57,423 bases of DNA from Phenylobacterium sp. CCH9-H3 (GCF_001557235.1 NZ_LSJI01000099.1:1-57423); one strand, 5' to 3'. Numbered from the stretch's first letter, positions 18,470-27,865 are shown. Numbers and translations: made by a program. Notes: a model not told the origin generated them from the letters alone.

Positions 18470-19249
18470 TCAGAAGATGGTGTAGCCGCCGTCGATGACG
18501 AAGCTGTCGCCGGTGTGGAACCGCGAGGCGTCCGAGGCCAGGTAGACCGCGATGCCCGAGAAGTCCTCGCCCTCGCCCCAGCGCCGCATGGGCACCCGGC
18601 CGATGGCCTTCTCGTTGAACTTGTCGTTGGACTGCAGGCCCGAGGTCATGTCGGTGGCGATCCAGCCCGGCAGGATCGAGTTGGCGCGGATCCCGTAGCG
18701 CGCATATTCCACGGCCAGGCCGCGCACCATCGACAGCACCGCGCCCTTGGTGGAGGCGTAGGCCTGGTTGCGCGGCGCGCCATGGATGGCCGAGGTCGAG
18801 GACGTCACCACCAACGAGCCGCCCGGATCGCCCGCATTCGCCCGCTCCAGCATGTGCTTGGCGGCCTCGCGGAAGGTCCAGAACACCGCGTCCAGGTTCA
18901 CCGTGGTGACGCGCCGCCACTTCTCGGTGGTCATCTGATCGAACGGCGCGCCGCCGCCGATGCCGGCGTTGGCGGCCACGAAATCGAGCCGGCCGAAGGT
19001 CTTCACCACCTCGGCCACCGCAGCGACCACAGCAGCCTCGTCGGCGACGTCGACCGCCTGGACCAGCACCTCGCCGCCGTGGGCCTTCAGCGCAGCTTCC
19101 GCCTTGGCGTTCTTCTCGGGGTTCTGGCCCCAGATCGCCACCTTCGCCCCGGCGGCGGCGAGGCCCTCGGCCATGCCCAGGCCGATGCCGCCGTTGCCGC
19201 CGGTCACCAGGCCCACCTTGCCCGTCAGGTCGAAGGGTCTGAACGCCAT
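18470..19249 (-). CDS. Short-chain dehydrogenase/reductase (SDR)
   Basis: This is a 259-residue classical SDR. The Rossmann cofactor motif TGGNGGIGLGMAE (residues 15-27), the NAG motif (NAGIGG) and the catalytic Ser (VTSSTSAIHG) and YASTK are all present. The C-terminal FVIDGGYTIF is typical. It oxidises or reduces an alcohol/ketone with NAD(P). The absence of an acidic residue after strand 2 (AIWGQN) leaves the cofactor choice open. GGGAGG lies nine bases before the ATG. It is the first gene of a pair with the atypical enoyl-CoA hydratase, which suggests breakdown of a CoA-linked acid or terpenoid, but the substrate is unknown. Confidence 0.92.
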   Translation of the reverse strand: MAFRPFDLTGKVGLVTGGNGGIGLGMAEGLAAAGAKVAIWGQNPEKNAKAEAALKAHGGEVLVQAVDVADEAAVVAAVAEVVKTFGRLDFVAANAGIGGGAPFDQMTTEKWRRVTTVNLDAVFWTFREAAKHMLERANAGDPGGSLVVTSSTSAIHGAPRNQAYASTKGAVLSMVRGLAVEYARYGIRANSILPGWIATDMTSGLQSNDKFNEKAIGRVPMRRWGEGEDFSGIAVYLASDASRFHTGDSFVIDGGYTIF

Positions 19250-19306
19250 CTCACAAGTCCTCCCGTTTGCGCCGACTTGTGGAAGGCGCCCCTAGGGAGG
19301 TCAAGA

Positions 19307-22300
19307 CTACTCGGCCGGATGCTCCTTCAGGGCGTCGCACTCCTGCGGCTTCCACAGCCGGTCCGAGATGAAGCGGCACATGACGTAGAAGGCCGGGGTG
19401 AAGAGCAGGCCGAAGGCGGTCACCCCGATCATCCCGAAGAACACCGCCGTCCCCAGCGCCTGGCGCATCTCCGCCCCGGGCCCGCTAGCGATCACCAAAG
19501 GCAGCACGCCCAGGATGAAGGCGAAGGAGGTCATCAGGATCGGCCGCAGGCGGGTGTGCGCGGCCTCGACCGCGGCATCCCAGCGGCTGAGCCCCCGCTC
19601 CTCGGCCTGTTTGGCGAACTCCACGATCAGGATGGCGTTCTTCGCCGCCAGGCCGATCAGCACCACCAGCCCGATCTGGGTCAGTATGTTGTTGTCGAAC
19701 CCGCGCAGGTTCACGCCCAGGATCGCCGCCAGCAGGCACATGGGCACGATCAGAATGATCGCCAGCGGCAGAGTCACGCTCTCGTACTGCGCCGCCAGCA
19801 GCAGGAAGACGAACACCACCGCGAGGCCGAAGGCGATCGCCCCGGTGTTGCCGGCGGTCTTCTGCTGATAGGCCAGTTCGGTCCACTCGTAGCCGAAGCC
19901 TTCCGGCAGCCGCGCCTTGGCGAGCGCCTCCACGCGATCCAGCGCCTGGCCGGAGGAATAGGCCGGCTTGGTGTCGCCCTGCAGTTCCGCCGCCGGATAG
20001 AGGTTGTAACGCACCACCCGGTAGGGGCCGCTGTCGTCGCGCACGGTCGCCACCGAACCCAGCGGCACCATGGCGCCGGACAACGACCGGGTCTGCAGCC
20101 GCGCGATGTCCGAGGCTTCGTCGCGATACGGCGCGTCGGCCTGCGCCGTCACGCGATAAGTCCGCCCCAGATAGTTGAAGTCGTTCACGAAAGCCGATCC
20201 GAGGTAGACGGACAGCGTTTCGAACACCTGCTCCGGCGGCACGCCGGCCATCTGCGCCTTGTCTCGGTCGATCTCGGCCCACAGCCGGGGCGTGGAAGTG
20301 TTGAAGAGCGTGAAGACGCTGGTCAGTTCGTCCTGCTGGTTGCCCTGCATCATCAGGTCGACCGTGGCCTGTTCCAGGGCGCGGTAACCCTTGCCCTGCC
20401 GGTCCTCGATCATCAGCTTCCAGCCGCCGCCGGTGCCGATGCCGCTGACGGGCGGCGGCTGGATCACCAGCACGTTGGCGCCGGCGATCTGACCCAGCTT
20501 CTGGCGCAGGTCGTCCAGCACCGCCTGGGCCTTGATCCCCTCGGCGCCCCTCTCGTGGAACGGGGTCAGGGGCAGGAAAATCGTCCCGGCGTTGGGGGCG
20601 TTGGTGAAGGTGGTGCCGTCCAGGCCGACGAAGGCCGCGGCATGCTCGACACCCTTGGTGTCCATGGCGGCGTTGACCACCTGCTTCACCACCGCGTCCG
20701 TGCGCGCCAGCGACGAGCCCGGCGGCAGTTGGACGACGGCGATGAAATAGCCCTGGTCCTGCGCCGGGATGAAGCCCGTCGGCGTGGCCGAGAAGCGCCA
20801 GACCGTGAACAGCAGCAGCACCGCATAGACGGCCAGCATGATCACGCCGCGCCGCACGGTCAGGGCCGTGAGCTTGCCATAGCGCTCGCTAAGTCTGGCG
20901 AACACCTCGTTGAATTTCCAGCCGAACAGCTGGAACGGCCGCCGCCACCCCTTGGCTGGAACCGGGTGCTCCGGGTGGCGGCGCAGCACGAGGGCCGCCA
21001 TTGCCGGCGAGAGGGTCAGCGACACCAGGCACGAGATCATCGTGGCGCTGGCGATGGTGATCGCGAACTGCTTGTAGAACTGGCCCGAGATGCCGGTGAT
21101 GAAGGCCGTCGGCACGAAAACCGCCACCAGCACGAGGGCGATGGCGATCAGGGCGCCGCCCACCTCGTCCATGGTGCGATAGGCGGCCTCCCGCGGGGTC
21201 ATGCCCGCCGCCAGGTTCCGCTCCACGTTCTCGACCACCACGATGGCGTCGTCGACCACGATGCCGATGGCCAAAACGAGGCCGAACAGCGACAGGTTGT
21301 TCAGCGAGGCGCCGAACCCGGCCATCACCGCGAACGCCCCCACCAGCGAGACCGGGATCGCCACCACCGGAATGATCGCCGCCCGCCAGGTCTGCAGGAA
21401 GACGATGACCACCAGCACGACCAGGATCACCGCCTCGAACAGAGTCTTGCGGACCTCGTTGATCGACTCGGCGACATATTCCGTGGGGTTGTAGATCACC
21501 GTGTACTTGAGGCCGGGCGGGAAGTTCGGGCCCAGTTCCTCCATGGTCCTCAGCACGGTGTCGGCGGTGGCGAGGGCGTTGGAGCCCGGCCGCTGGCTGA
21601 TGCCGATGGCCACCGCCTTCTGGCCGCGGTCGAGGTAGGCGTTGACGCGGTAGTCCTGCGCCCCCAGCTCGACCCGCGCCACGTCGCTGATCCGCACGAC
21701 ATGGCCGCCGGCGTCGTTCTTGACGATGATGTTGGCGAACTGGGCGGGGTCGGTCAGACGCCCCTGGGTGTTGACGTTGAGCTCGAAGGCCGAGCCGGCA
21801 GCGCTGAACGGCGCCTGGCCCACGGCGCCGGCAGCCACCTGGACGTTCTGCGCGCGCAGAACGCCGACGATCTCGCCTGCAGTGAGGTTGTGGGCCGCCG
21901 CCTTGTCCGGATCGATCCAAACCCGCATGGCGTAGTCGCGAGCGCCGAAGATCCGCGCGTCCCCGACGCCGTCCAGCCTCGCCAGCCGGTCGCGCACCTG
22001 CAGCAGGGCGTAGTTGGAGATGTAGTCCGGACTGCGCGTGCCGTCGGGCGAGTAGAGGTGGATGACCATCAGCAGGTCGGGCGAGGCCTTGCGCGTCACC
22101 ACCCCCAGCCGCCGCACGTCTTCCGGCAGACGGGGCTCGGCGGAGGCCACTCGGTTCTGCACCAGCACCTGCGCGTTATCCAGGTCCGTCCCCAGTTTGA
22201 ACGTCAGGGTGATGGTCAGCAGCCCGTCCGAGGTGGAGGACGAGGACATGTAGAGCATGTCCTCGACGCCGTTGATCTCCTGCTCCAGTGGCGTGGCCAC

Positions 22301-22486
22301 CGTGTCGGCGATCACCTCGGCCGAGGCGCCGGGATAGCTCGCGGTCACCGTGATCGTCGGCGGCGCGATCTCGGGATACTGGGCGATCGGCAGCGACGGG
22401 TAGGCGAAGGCGCCCACCAGGATGATGATCACCGAGATGACCGCCGCGAAGACGGGGCGGTCGATGAAGAAGCGCGAGAACCGCAT
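19307..22486 (-). CDS. RND multidrug efflux inner-membrane transporter (HAE1/AcrB type)
   Basis: This 1059-residue protein is the proton-driven pump subunit of a tripartite efflux system. It starts MRFSRFFIDRPVFAAVISV like AcrB/MexB and has 12 transmembrane helices in two halves with large periplasmic loops. Helix 4 carries the proton-relay aspartates (GIVVDDAIVVVENVER). The gene begins four bases after the stop of the adaptor gene, so the two are translationally linked. No outer-membrane TolC-like gene follows, so an unlinked channel must be used. Substrates are probably hydrophobic drugs, bile salts or plant compounds, which is family knowledge rather than sequence proof. Confidence 0.95.
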   Translation of the reverse strand: MRFSRFFIDRPVFAAVISVIIILVGAFAYPSLPIAQYPEIAPPTITVTASYPGASAEVIADTVATPLEQEINGVEDMLYMSSSSTSDGLLTITLTFKLGTDLDNAQVLVQNRVASAEPRLPEDVRRLGVVTRKASPDLLMVIHLYSPDGTRSPDYISNYALLQVRDRLARLDGVGDARIFGARDYAMRVWIDPDKAAAHNLTAGEIVGVLRAQNVQVAAGAVGQAPFSAAGSAFELNVNTQGRLTDPAQFANIIVKNDAGGHVVRISDVARVELGAQDYRVNAYLDRGQKAVAIGISQRPGSNALATADTVLRTMEELGPNFPPGLKYTVIYNPTEYVAESINEVRKTLFEAVILVVLVVIVFLQTWRAAIIPVVAIPVSLVGAFAVMAGFGASLNNLSLFGLVLAIGIVVDDAIVVVENVERNLAAGMTPREAAYRTMDEVGGALIAIALVLVAVFVPTAFITGISGQFYKQFAITIASATMISCLVSLTLSPAMAALVLRRHPEHPVPAKGWRRPFQLFGWKFNEVFARLSERYGKLTALTVRRGVIMLAVYAVLLLFTVWRFSATPTGFIPAQDQGYFIAVVQLPPGSSLARTDAVVKQVVNAAMDTKGVEHAAAFVGLDGTTFTNAPNAGTIFLPLTPFHERGAEGIKAQAVLDDLRQKLGQIAGANVLVIQPPPVSGIGTGGGWKLMIEDRQGKGYRALEQATVDLMMQGNQQDELTSVFTLFNTSTPRLWAEIDRDKAQMAGVPPEQVFETLSVYLGSAFVNDFNYLGRTYRVTAQADAPYRDEASDIARLQTRSLSGAMVPLGSVATVRDDSGPYRVVRYNLYPAAELQGDTKPAYSSGQALDRVEALAKARLPEGFGYEWTELAYQQKTAGNTGAIAFGLAVVFVFLLLAAQYESVTLPLAIILIVPMCLLAAILGVNLRGFDNNILTQIGLVVLIGLAAKNAILIVEFAKQAEERGLSRWDAAVEAAHTRLRPILMTSFAFILGVLPLVIASGPGAEMRQALGTAVFFGMIGVTAFGLLFTPAFYVMCRFISDRLWKPQECDALKEHPAE

Positions 22487-22490
22487 GGCC

Positions 22491-23702
22491 CTACTGGGCC
22501 CCGCCGGCGCTCGTCGCCTGGGCCGCCGGCTGCTGCAGCACGCTGGGCTGCGGGGCGGTGGGGGCGGCGCTGACGATCCGCCCGGGCTTGGGCGCGACCT
22601 TCATGCCTGGGCGCACGCGCGCCTGGCCGTCGATGATCACCCGGTCGGCGCCGGAGAGCCCGCTGCGCACCACGCGCAGGCCGTCGACGATGGGCCCCAG
22701 CACCACCTTGCGGGGCTGCACCGTGTCGTCGCGGGCGGCGACCAGCACCACCTTGTCCGACTGGTCGGCCAGGACGGCGGAGTCCGGCACCAGCAGCGCG
22801 GTGTAGGCGCCCGATCCCAGCAGGCGCATGCGGCCGTACATGCCCGGCGTCAGCAGGTTGTTCGGATTGCGCACCACCGCCCGGCCGCGGATCGTACCCG
22901 AGCCGATGTCCAGGGCGTTGTCCACGAAATCCATCCGGCCGCGCCAGTTGTAGGCCGTCTCGTCCTGCAGCTGGATGTCCACGGGGTTGGAGGCATAGCG
23001 CGAACTGGTCCGCGTCCCGGCCTCGTTGGCCCGCTGATACTTGAGATAGACCGCCTCTGAGCCCGTGAAGGCGAAGTGGATCGGATCCAGCGAGACCACC
23101 GTCGTCAGTAGGGTCGCCTCGGACCCGCTGGCGGCCACCAGGTTCCCCACGTCGACCCGATGGTCCGAGACGCGGCCGGCGATGGGCGAGGTGATACGGG
23201 TGAACGAGACGTCCAGCTCGCGCGCCTGCACCTGGGCCCTGGCTGCCGCCACCGCGGCGTCGGCCGAGCGCTGCTGCGCCAGGCGCGAGTCGTAGGTCGA
23301 TTTCGAGACGAAGCCCTTGTCGAGCAGCGTCTTGGCCCGCTCCAGCTCCACCCGGGCGTTGGCCGCCTGGGCCTCGGCGCTGGCCTGGTCGGCGCGGGCC
23401 TGGGCCAGCGCCGCCTGATAGGGGCGCGGGTCGATGACGAAGAGCAGCTGGCCCTTCCCGACGATGTCGCCGTCGCGGAAGCCGATCGACTGCACATAGC
23501 CCGAGACGCGCGGACGCACCTCGACCTGCTGGATCGCCTCGAACCGCCCGACGAACTCGTCCCAGTCGATGATCTGGCGCGCGAGCGGCGCCGAGACCGT
23601 CACCGGCGCGGGCGGCGGCGGGCCATCGGCCTTCTTCGCCCCGCAGGAAACCAGGAGGGGGAAAACGAGGGCCCCCACGGCCCAGCGGACCGCTCCCGAC
23701 AT
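22491..23702 (-). CDS. RND efflux periplasmic adaptor (membrane fusion) lipoprotein
   Basis: This is a 403-residue adaptor that links the RND pump to an outer-membrane channel. The N-terminus is a lipoprotein signal with lipobox LVSC (residue 20 region), so it should be anchored by lipid in the inner membrane. Lipoyl halves flank a long alpha-helical hairpin rich in A, Q, R and E (QARADQASAEAQAANARVE). The C-terminus is proline- and glutamine-rich. ATG 23702 is chosen since AAGGAG lies six bases before it and the lipobox fits; the frame is open far upstream but antisense-like. It is first in the operon with the pump gene. Confidence 0.93.
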   Translation of the reverse strand: MSGAVRWAVGALVFPLLVSCGAKKADGPPPPAPVTVSAPLARQIIDWDEFVGRFEAIQQVEVRPRVSGYVQSIGFRDGDIVGKGQLLFVIDPRPYQAALAQARADQASAEAQAANARVELERAKTLLDKGFVSKSTYDSRLAQQRSADAAVAAARAQVQARELDVSFTRITSPIAGRVSDHRVDVGNLVAASGSEATLLTTVVSLDPIHFAFTGSEAVYLKYQRANEAGTRTSSRYASNPVDIQLQDETAYNWRGRMDFVDNALDIGSGTIRGRAVVRNPNNLLTPGMYGRMRLLGSGAYTALLVPDSAVLADQSDKVVLVAARDDTVQPRKVVLGPIVDGLRVVRSGLSGADRVIIDGQARVRPGMKVAPKPGRIVSAAPTAPQPSVLQQPAAQATSAGGAQ

Positions 23703-23769
23703 GCCCAACTCCTTGTCGCAGACCCCGGCGCACACGCCTGCGCCGAGCCGCCCCATCAGCGGCCTTGAA

Positions 23770-23794
23770 AGGTTAGCTGGTAACGCTGCGTCAA
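23770..23794 (-). promoter_or_regulatory. Housekeeping-type promoter of the RND efflux operon
   Basis: On the minus strand TTGACGC (23794-23788), a 10-base spacer, then GCTAACCT (23777-23770). The Caulobacter housekeeping consensus is TTGACGS-N10-14-GCTANAWC, so the -35 is perfect and the -10 keeps GCTA. A small palindrome, ACGCTGCGT (23783-23791), overlaps the spacer and the -35 edge and could be a repressor half-site. The adaptor ATG lies about 70 bases downstream. Confidence 0.55.
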
Positions 23795-23837
23795 TCTGTC
23801 CAGACCTTCGTATAGCCTGACCCGAGGTTGCTGCGCC

Positions 23838-23846
23838 TTGTCCACA
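23838..23846 (+). other. DnaA-box-like site (one mismatch) after the ParA-like gene
   Basis: TTGTCCACA differs from the strong DnaA box TTATCCACA at one base. It lies 14 bases beyond the stop of the ParA-like gene, in the same orientation as the tandem boxes on the other side of that gene. Confidence 0.4.
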
Positions 23847-23860
23847 CCTTTGTTTGCGCG

Positions 23861-24571
23861 TCAGGCGCCCGGCGCTAGGCCGAGGCGCAGCCCCCGGCGC
23901 AGGTCGTCGTTGGCGCTGGCCATGGCCGCGGGACGCTCGCCCCGGATCCGGCGCCAGACGTGGCCGAACAGCGCACGCACCTCCTGCGCCGCCGCCCCGC
24001 CGTCGTCGATCTCGAGTACGGAGCGCGCCTGGGCGAAGGCGGTCTGGTAGATCATCCGCGATCGGACCGCGGTGGGCGCGACCGGCAGGTTGGCGAACCG
24101 CAGGGCGTCGAACGCCTTCACCACCGACGGCGGCTCGACCCCCGCGCGCGCCGGCGCGCACTGGTTCAGCACGATCAGCCCCTCGCGGCCCAGCCGCTGG
24201 ATCACGGCCACCGACAGCACCGCGGCGGCCAGATCCAGGTAGGTCGGCCGCGCCACCGCCAGGCACAGGTCGGCCACCTTCACCGCCTCGCCCACGTCGG
24301 CCTCGGGCGCGGCGGGCGTGTCGATGACCAGCAGTTCCACCCCGGAGCGGCGGCAGGCTTCGGTCAGGGCGAACAGCTTCGCCGCGCTGGTCTCGAACAG
24401 CAGGCCGGAGGCCTCGTCGCGGCCCTTGAGCACCTCGCAGGCGCTCCGCATCGGGTCCGCGTCGGCCAGCACGGCCCGGACGCCCATGGCGCGCGCCGCG
24501 AGGGTCAGGTTGACCGCCACGGTCGTCTTCCCGGCCCCGCCCTTGCGGGACATCACGGCGAGCGTTTTCAC
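23861..24571 (-). CDS. ParA/MinD-superfamily ATPase without adjacent ParB
   Basis: This 236-residue P-loop ATPase opens VKTLAVMSRKGGAGKTTVA with the deviant Walker A motif KGGAGKTT (about residues 10-17). The Walker B region LLVIDTPAAPE and the switch segment DADPM follow. It lacks an N-terminal helix-turn-helix, as in small plasmid or VirC1-like ParA proteins. Such ATPases position DNA, plasmids or protein clusters. GTG 24571 is preferred since the P-loop strand begins there; the longer frame adds only arginine-rich antisense-like residues. No parB or parS-like sequence is seen nearby, so it is an orphan. DnaA-box matches flank it. Confidence 0.88.
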   Translation of the reverse strand: MKTLAVMSRKGGAGKTTVAVNLTLAARAMGVRAVLADADPMRSACEVLKGRDEASGLLFETSAAKLFALTEACRRSGVELLVIDTPAAPEADVGEAVKVADLCLAVARPTYLDLAAAVLSVAVIQRLGREGLIVLNQCAPARAGVEPPSVVKAFDALRFANLPVAPTAVRSRMIYQTAFAQARSVLEIDDGGAAAQEVRALFGHVWRRIRGERPAAMASANDDLRRGLRLGLAPGA

Positions 24572-24630
24572 GAGGCGCCCTCGAGCCCAACGACGGTCGG
24601 CACGGCGCGCCGACCTTCTCGGCCGCCATC

Positions 24631-24650
24631 TAATGCACAAGTTATCCACA
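24631..24650 (+). promoter_or_regulatory. Tandem DnaA boxes upstream of the ParA-like gene
   Basis: TAATGCACA (24631-24639) and TTATCCACA (24642-24650) lie two bases apart, repeating every 11 bases on the same face of the helix. The second is a perfect match to TTATNCACA and the first differs at one base. They sit 60-79 bases upstream of the ParA-like start codon (GTG 24571, minus strand), a position suited to DnaA acting as a transcription factor. Confidence 0.6.
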
Positions 24651-24723
24651 GGCGGAAGCTTGGAAGGCGGCTAGGGCCGCGGCGCCGATTCGCGGCGGAG
24701 GACCTGGGGCGTGGCGAGAAGCC

Positions 24724-24996
24724 CTAGAAGCTGAGCGGCTTGACGCTCTGGTTCTTCTCGACCTCGTCGCGCGCCTCTTGCTTCATCAGGTCCCAGTCGG
24801 CTTGGGTTCGGCAGGTGCGCTGCTTCATGCGGCTGCCCAGCACCGCCTCCCGCTTGCAGACCAGCTCGTTCTTTTCGGCCTTCGCAGGCGTCGCGGACTT
24901 GGCCGGCGTGGATGCGGCGGGCGCGGCGCCGCCGGTCGGGGCGGCGGGTTCGGCGGCCGCGGCCAGCAGGGCGACGGCGAACAGGGCGGAAATCAT
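24724..24996 (-). CDS. Small exported protein with a conserved RMKQRTC segment
   Basis: This is a 90-residue protein with a signal peptide (MISALFAVALLAAAAEPAAP), an alanine- and proline-rich linker, and a conserved-looking core NELVCKREAVLGSRMKQRTC, followed by DWDLMKQEARDEVEK. Two cysteines in the core could form a disulphide in the periplasm. Similar short proteins occur in Caulobacterales and sphingomonads; the function is unknown. The gene stands alone between the ParA-like gene and the cinA-type gene. Confidence 0.7.
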   Translation of the reverse strand: MISALFAVALLAAAAEPAAPTGGAAPAASTPAKSATPAKAEKNELVCKREAVLGSRMKQRTCRTQADWDLMKQEARDEVEKNQSVKPLSF

Positions 24997-25042
24997 GAGG
25001 GCGCTCCTTTGCCGGGGGCGGAAACCGAGTGACGTCTAGTTG

Positions 25043-25810
25043 TTACGCTAGCGCCATCTCCTTCACGTTGTCGATGCCCGCTCGTCGCAAGGCCTCGATC
25101 AACTCGGCCACCACGGCGGAGAGCTGCTCGGGGTCGCGGCTGCGGATCACCAGGTTCGAGCCGTAACCCTCGGCGCTGAAGAACGGATAGCTGCCCAGCG
25201 ACATGTCGGGATGGGCCTTGGCCACCGCCTCCAGGGGCTCGGCGATCTGCCCCTCCCCGGAGCCCTCGACGCGCACGGTGCGGGACACGGTCGGCCGTCC
25301 TCCGCGCATCCTGGGGCCGACGTCTTCGAGCATGCCCCGCATGATCTGCGGCACGCCGGCCAGGGTGAAGACGTTGCCGATGGTGAAGCCGGGCGGCCCC
25401 TGCACCGGGTTCTTCACCAGCGCCCCGCCCACCGGCACCCGCGCCATCCGCCGCCGCGCCGCGTTCAACTGGTCGCCCCAGCGCGCGGTCATCATGGCCA
25501 TGATCTCGGGATGCTCTTCCAGCTCGACCCCGAACGCCGCCGCCACAGCGTCGGCGGTGATGTCGTCGTGCGTCGGGCCGATGCCGCCGGTGGTGATCAC
25601 ATAGTCGTAGCGGGACCGCAGGGCGTTCAACGCGTCGACGATCTCGCCCAGCACATCCGGCACCGTCCGCGCCTCGGCCAGGTCCACCCCGATGACGCCC
25701 AGGTAGCGGGCGATGTCGCGCAGGTTCGTGTCCTGGGTTCGCCCCGAGAGGATCTCATCCCCGATGATCAGCACCGCGCAGGTGACCCGCTCGTCCTCGC
25801 CGCTCGCCAT
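25043..25810 (-). CDS. CinA-type molybdopterin-binding-domain protein (no amidase domain)
   Basis: This 255-residue protein matches the N-terminal half of CinA. It has the MoaB/Mog-like fold with [13 protein letters not shown] near residue 17 and [20 protein letters not shown]. The C-terminal nicotinamide-nucleotide amidase domain of full-length CinA is absent, as in many alphaproteobacterial versions. Related domains have ADP-ribose or NMN pyrophosphatase activity in pyridine nucleotide recycling. It is divergent from sfsA with a 53-base gap. The start ATG 25810 fits the family. Confidence 0.9.
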   Translation of the reverse strand: MASGEDERVTCAVLIIGDEILSGRTQDTNLRDIARYLGVIGVDLAEARTVPDVLGEIVDALNALRSRYDYVITTGGIGPTHDDITADAVAAAFGVELEEHPEIMAMMTARWGDQLNAARRRMARVPVGGALVKNPVQGPPGFTIGNVFTLAGVPQIMRGMLEDVGPRMRGGRPTVSRTVRVEGSGEGQIAEPLEAVAKAHPDMSLGSYPFFSAEGYGSNLVIRSRDPEQLSAVVAELIEALRRAGIDNVKEMALA

Positions 25811-25863
25811 CCGCCCGCCCCTCGCCTACATCAGCCTGCTTCCCCACCGGACTAAAGCCTTAC

Positions 25864-26583
25864 ATGGACTTCTCGCAACCGCTCGTCCGCGGAACCCTCG
25901 TCCGCCGCTACAAGCGCTTCTTCGCCGACGTGGTCCTGGACGACGGGACAGAGATCACGGCGCACTGCCCGAACCCCGGCGCCATGCTGGGCCTGAACAC
26001 CCCCGGCCTGTCCGCCTGGCTGTCGAAGTCGGACGATCCCAAGCGCAAGCTTGCGCACACCCTGGAGCTGGTGGAGGCCGACGGCGGCCTGGTCGGGATC
26101 AACACCCTGCACCCCAACCGCATCGTCGCCGAGGCCCTGGCCGCCGACGCCATCCCCGAGCTCACCGGCTACGCCACCCACCGTCGTGAGGTCCGCTACG
26201 GCGAGAACAGCCGCGTGGACTTCCTGCTGGAACACCCCGACAGGGCGCGGTGCTGGCTGGAGGTGAAGAACTGCCACCTGCGCCGGACCGGGACCCTGGC
26301 CGAGTTTCCCGACTGCGTGGCCGCCCGGTCGCTCAAGCACCTGCGCGAACTCACCGCCATGGTCGAGGCGGGCCAACGGGCGGTGATGCTGTTCGTGATC
26401 CAGCGCACCGACTGCGACGCCTTTGAAGCCTGCCACGACCTGGACCCGGCCTATGCGAAGGGCCTCACCGCGGCCGCGGCGGCGGGGGTCGAGGTGCTGG
26501 CCCATGCCTGCGCCATCACGCCGCAGGGGGTCACCCTCGCGCACAAGGTGCCTTGGCAAGATACGCAACCTTGGCTGCAATGA
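25864..26583 (+). CDS. sfsA: SfsA family protein
   Basis: This is a 239-residue protein of the SfsA family, named for sugar fermentation stimulation in E. coli. The fold has an OB-like N-terminal part ([18 protein letters not shown]) and a nuclease-like core with VDFLLEH and [10 protein letters not shown], whose D, E and K residues resemble PD-(D/E)XK nucleases. The family GAMLG and HPNRIV segments are present. DNA or RNA binding is likely; the real function is unsettled. Length is normal. Confidence 0.94.
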   Translation: MDFSQPLVRGTLVRRYKRFFADVVLDDGTEITAHCPNPGAMLGLNTPGLSAWLSKSDDPKRKLAHTLELVEADGGLVGINTLHPNRIVAEALAADAIPELTGYATHRREVRYGENSRVDFLLEHPDRARCWLEVKNCHLRRTGTLAEFPDCVAARSLKHLRELTAMVEAGQRAVMLFVIQRTDCDAFEACHDLDPAYAKGLTAAAAAGVEVLAHACAITPQGVTLAHKVPWQDTQPWLQ

Positions 26584-26627
26584 GCTCTCAACACCTCCCT
26601 GGATAGTGTCCGGGCCGTGGAGAGTTC

Positions 26628-27803
26628 ATGCCGACGCGCGTACGACAGACGGACGATGGGGCTTCCGTGGCCTGGCTGCCTCGGGCGCGGTTCGCACGCC
26701 TTTCGCGGGCGGTGAAGGACCTCAGCGCCGCCCGATCGCACGAGGCGATCATCGACATCACTCGCCGAGCCGCCCGCGACATCGCCGGATCGATGGGCGT
26801 GGCGATCGTGCTGCGGGACGGCGAGTGCTGTCACTACATCGCCGAGGACAGCGAGGCGCCGCTCTGGACCGGCCAGAAATTCCCGCTCACGGCCTGCATC
26901 TCGGGCTGGGCGATGCTCAACCGCCAGCAGGTGGTGATCCGCGACATCTACTCGGACGACCGCATTCCCCACGACGCCTACCGCCCCACCGGCATCCACA
27001 GCCTGATCATGACGCCGGTCGGCGAGCCTACGCCGTTCGGCGCATTGGGCGCCTACTGGCGCGATGTCCGCGACGCTAGCGAGGACGAGGTCTCGGCCAT
27101 GGCCGCGCTCGCGAGCTGCATGGCCACCTCGCTGCAGAACATCGACCTGATGGGTTCGCTTCAGGCCGAGCTCGACCACAAGCGGCTGCTGGTCCACGAG
27201 CTGAACCACCGCGTGAAGAACACCATGGCCATCGTCCAGAGCCTGTCGGCCCAGACGCTGCGCGCGGATCGCCCCACGGTGGCGGCGCGGGCCGACTTCG
27301 ACAGCCGCCTGATGGCCCTGGCCGGCGCCCACGTCCTGATGACCGAGGCCGAGTGGCGCTCGGTGCCGCTGCGCGAGTTGGTCGTCCGCACGATCCAGCC
27401 CTTCGCCCAGGGTTCCGGCGCCGCCCGGTTCGACCTGGCCGGACCCGAGCTGACCCTGCCGTCAAAGACCGCGGTGGCGTTCGCCCTGGCGATCCACGAA
27501 CTCAGCACGAATGCGGCCAAGTACGGCGCGCTCAGCGTGCCGGCAGGACGCATCGCCATCGACTGGACGCTCGCGGAAGGACTTGCGGGACCGCGCCTGC
27601 GCCTGACCTGGCGCGAGGGCGGCGGCCCGCCTGTCACGCCCCCGGCCGTCCGTGGATTCGGCTCACGCCTTCTGGAACGCGGCCTCTCGGCCGAGCTCAA
27701 GGGTGAGGTGCGGCTGAGCTTCCCACCGGAAGGGCTCGTATGCGCCATCGACGCGCCGTCGCCTGTCGACGACCCCGAGGCGCTGTTCCCCCTGCCGAAC
27801 TAG
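26628..27803 (+). CDS. HWE-family sensor histidine kinase with GAF domain
   Basis: This is a 391-residue soluble kinase. A GAF domain spans about residues 25-175 (ITRRAARDIAGSMGVAIVLR and CISGWAMLNRQQVVIRDIY). The HWE core has H194 in HELNHRVKNTMA, the N-box HELSTNAAKYGAL and the W-x-E motif in LTWREGGG. The cysteine and histidine in CCHY at residue 67 could bind a ligand but are not diagnostic. GAF domains sense cyclic nucleotides, haem or bilins. No response regulator is adjacent. It begins 44 bases after sfsA and may be co-transcribed. Confidence 0.92.
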   Translation: MPTRVRQTDDGASVAWLPRARFARLSRAVKDLSAARSHEAIIDITRRAARDIAGSMGVAIVLRDGECCHYIAEDSEAPLWTGQKFPLTACISGWAMLNRQQVVIRDIYSDDRIPHDAYRPTGIHSLIMTPVGEPTPFGALGAYWRDVRDASEDEVSAMAALASCMATSLQNIDLMGSLQAELDHKRLLVHELNHRVKNTMAIVQSLSAQTLRADRPTVAARADFDSRLMALAGAHVLMTEAEWRSVPLRELVVRTIQPFAQGSGAARFDLAGPELTLPSKTAVAFALAIHELSTNAAKYGALSVPAGRIAIDWTLAEGLAGPRLRLTWREGGGPPVTPPAVRGFGSRLLERGLSAELKGEVRLSFPPEGLVCAIDAPSPVDDPEALFPLPN

Positions 27804-27865
27804 GATGTCGCGCCGCGGTTGACCTTCGGTGATAGGATCGCGACATAGGTCGCCGGAGCATCGCG

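Noticed and set aside
18341..22573. Open frame of 1410 codons on the plus strand
   Set aside because: It runs antisense to an SDR and an RND pump with complete family motifs. Its H-, R-, G-rich composition is what high-GC third-position bias produces.
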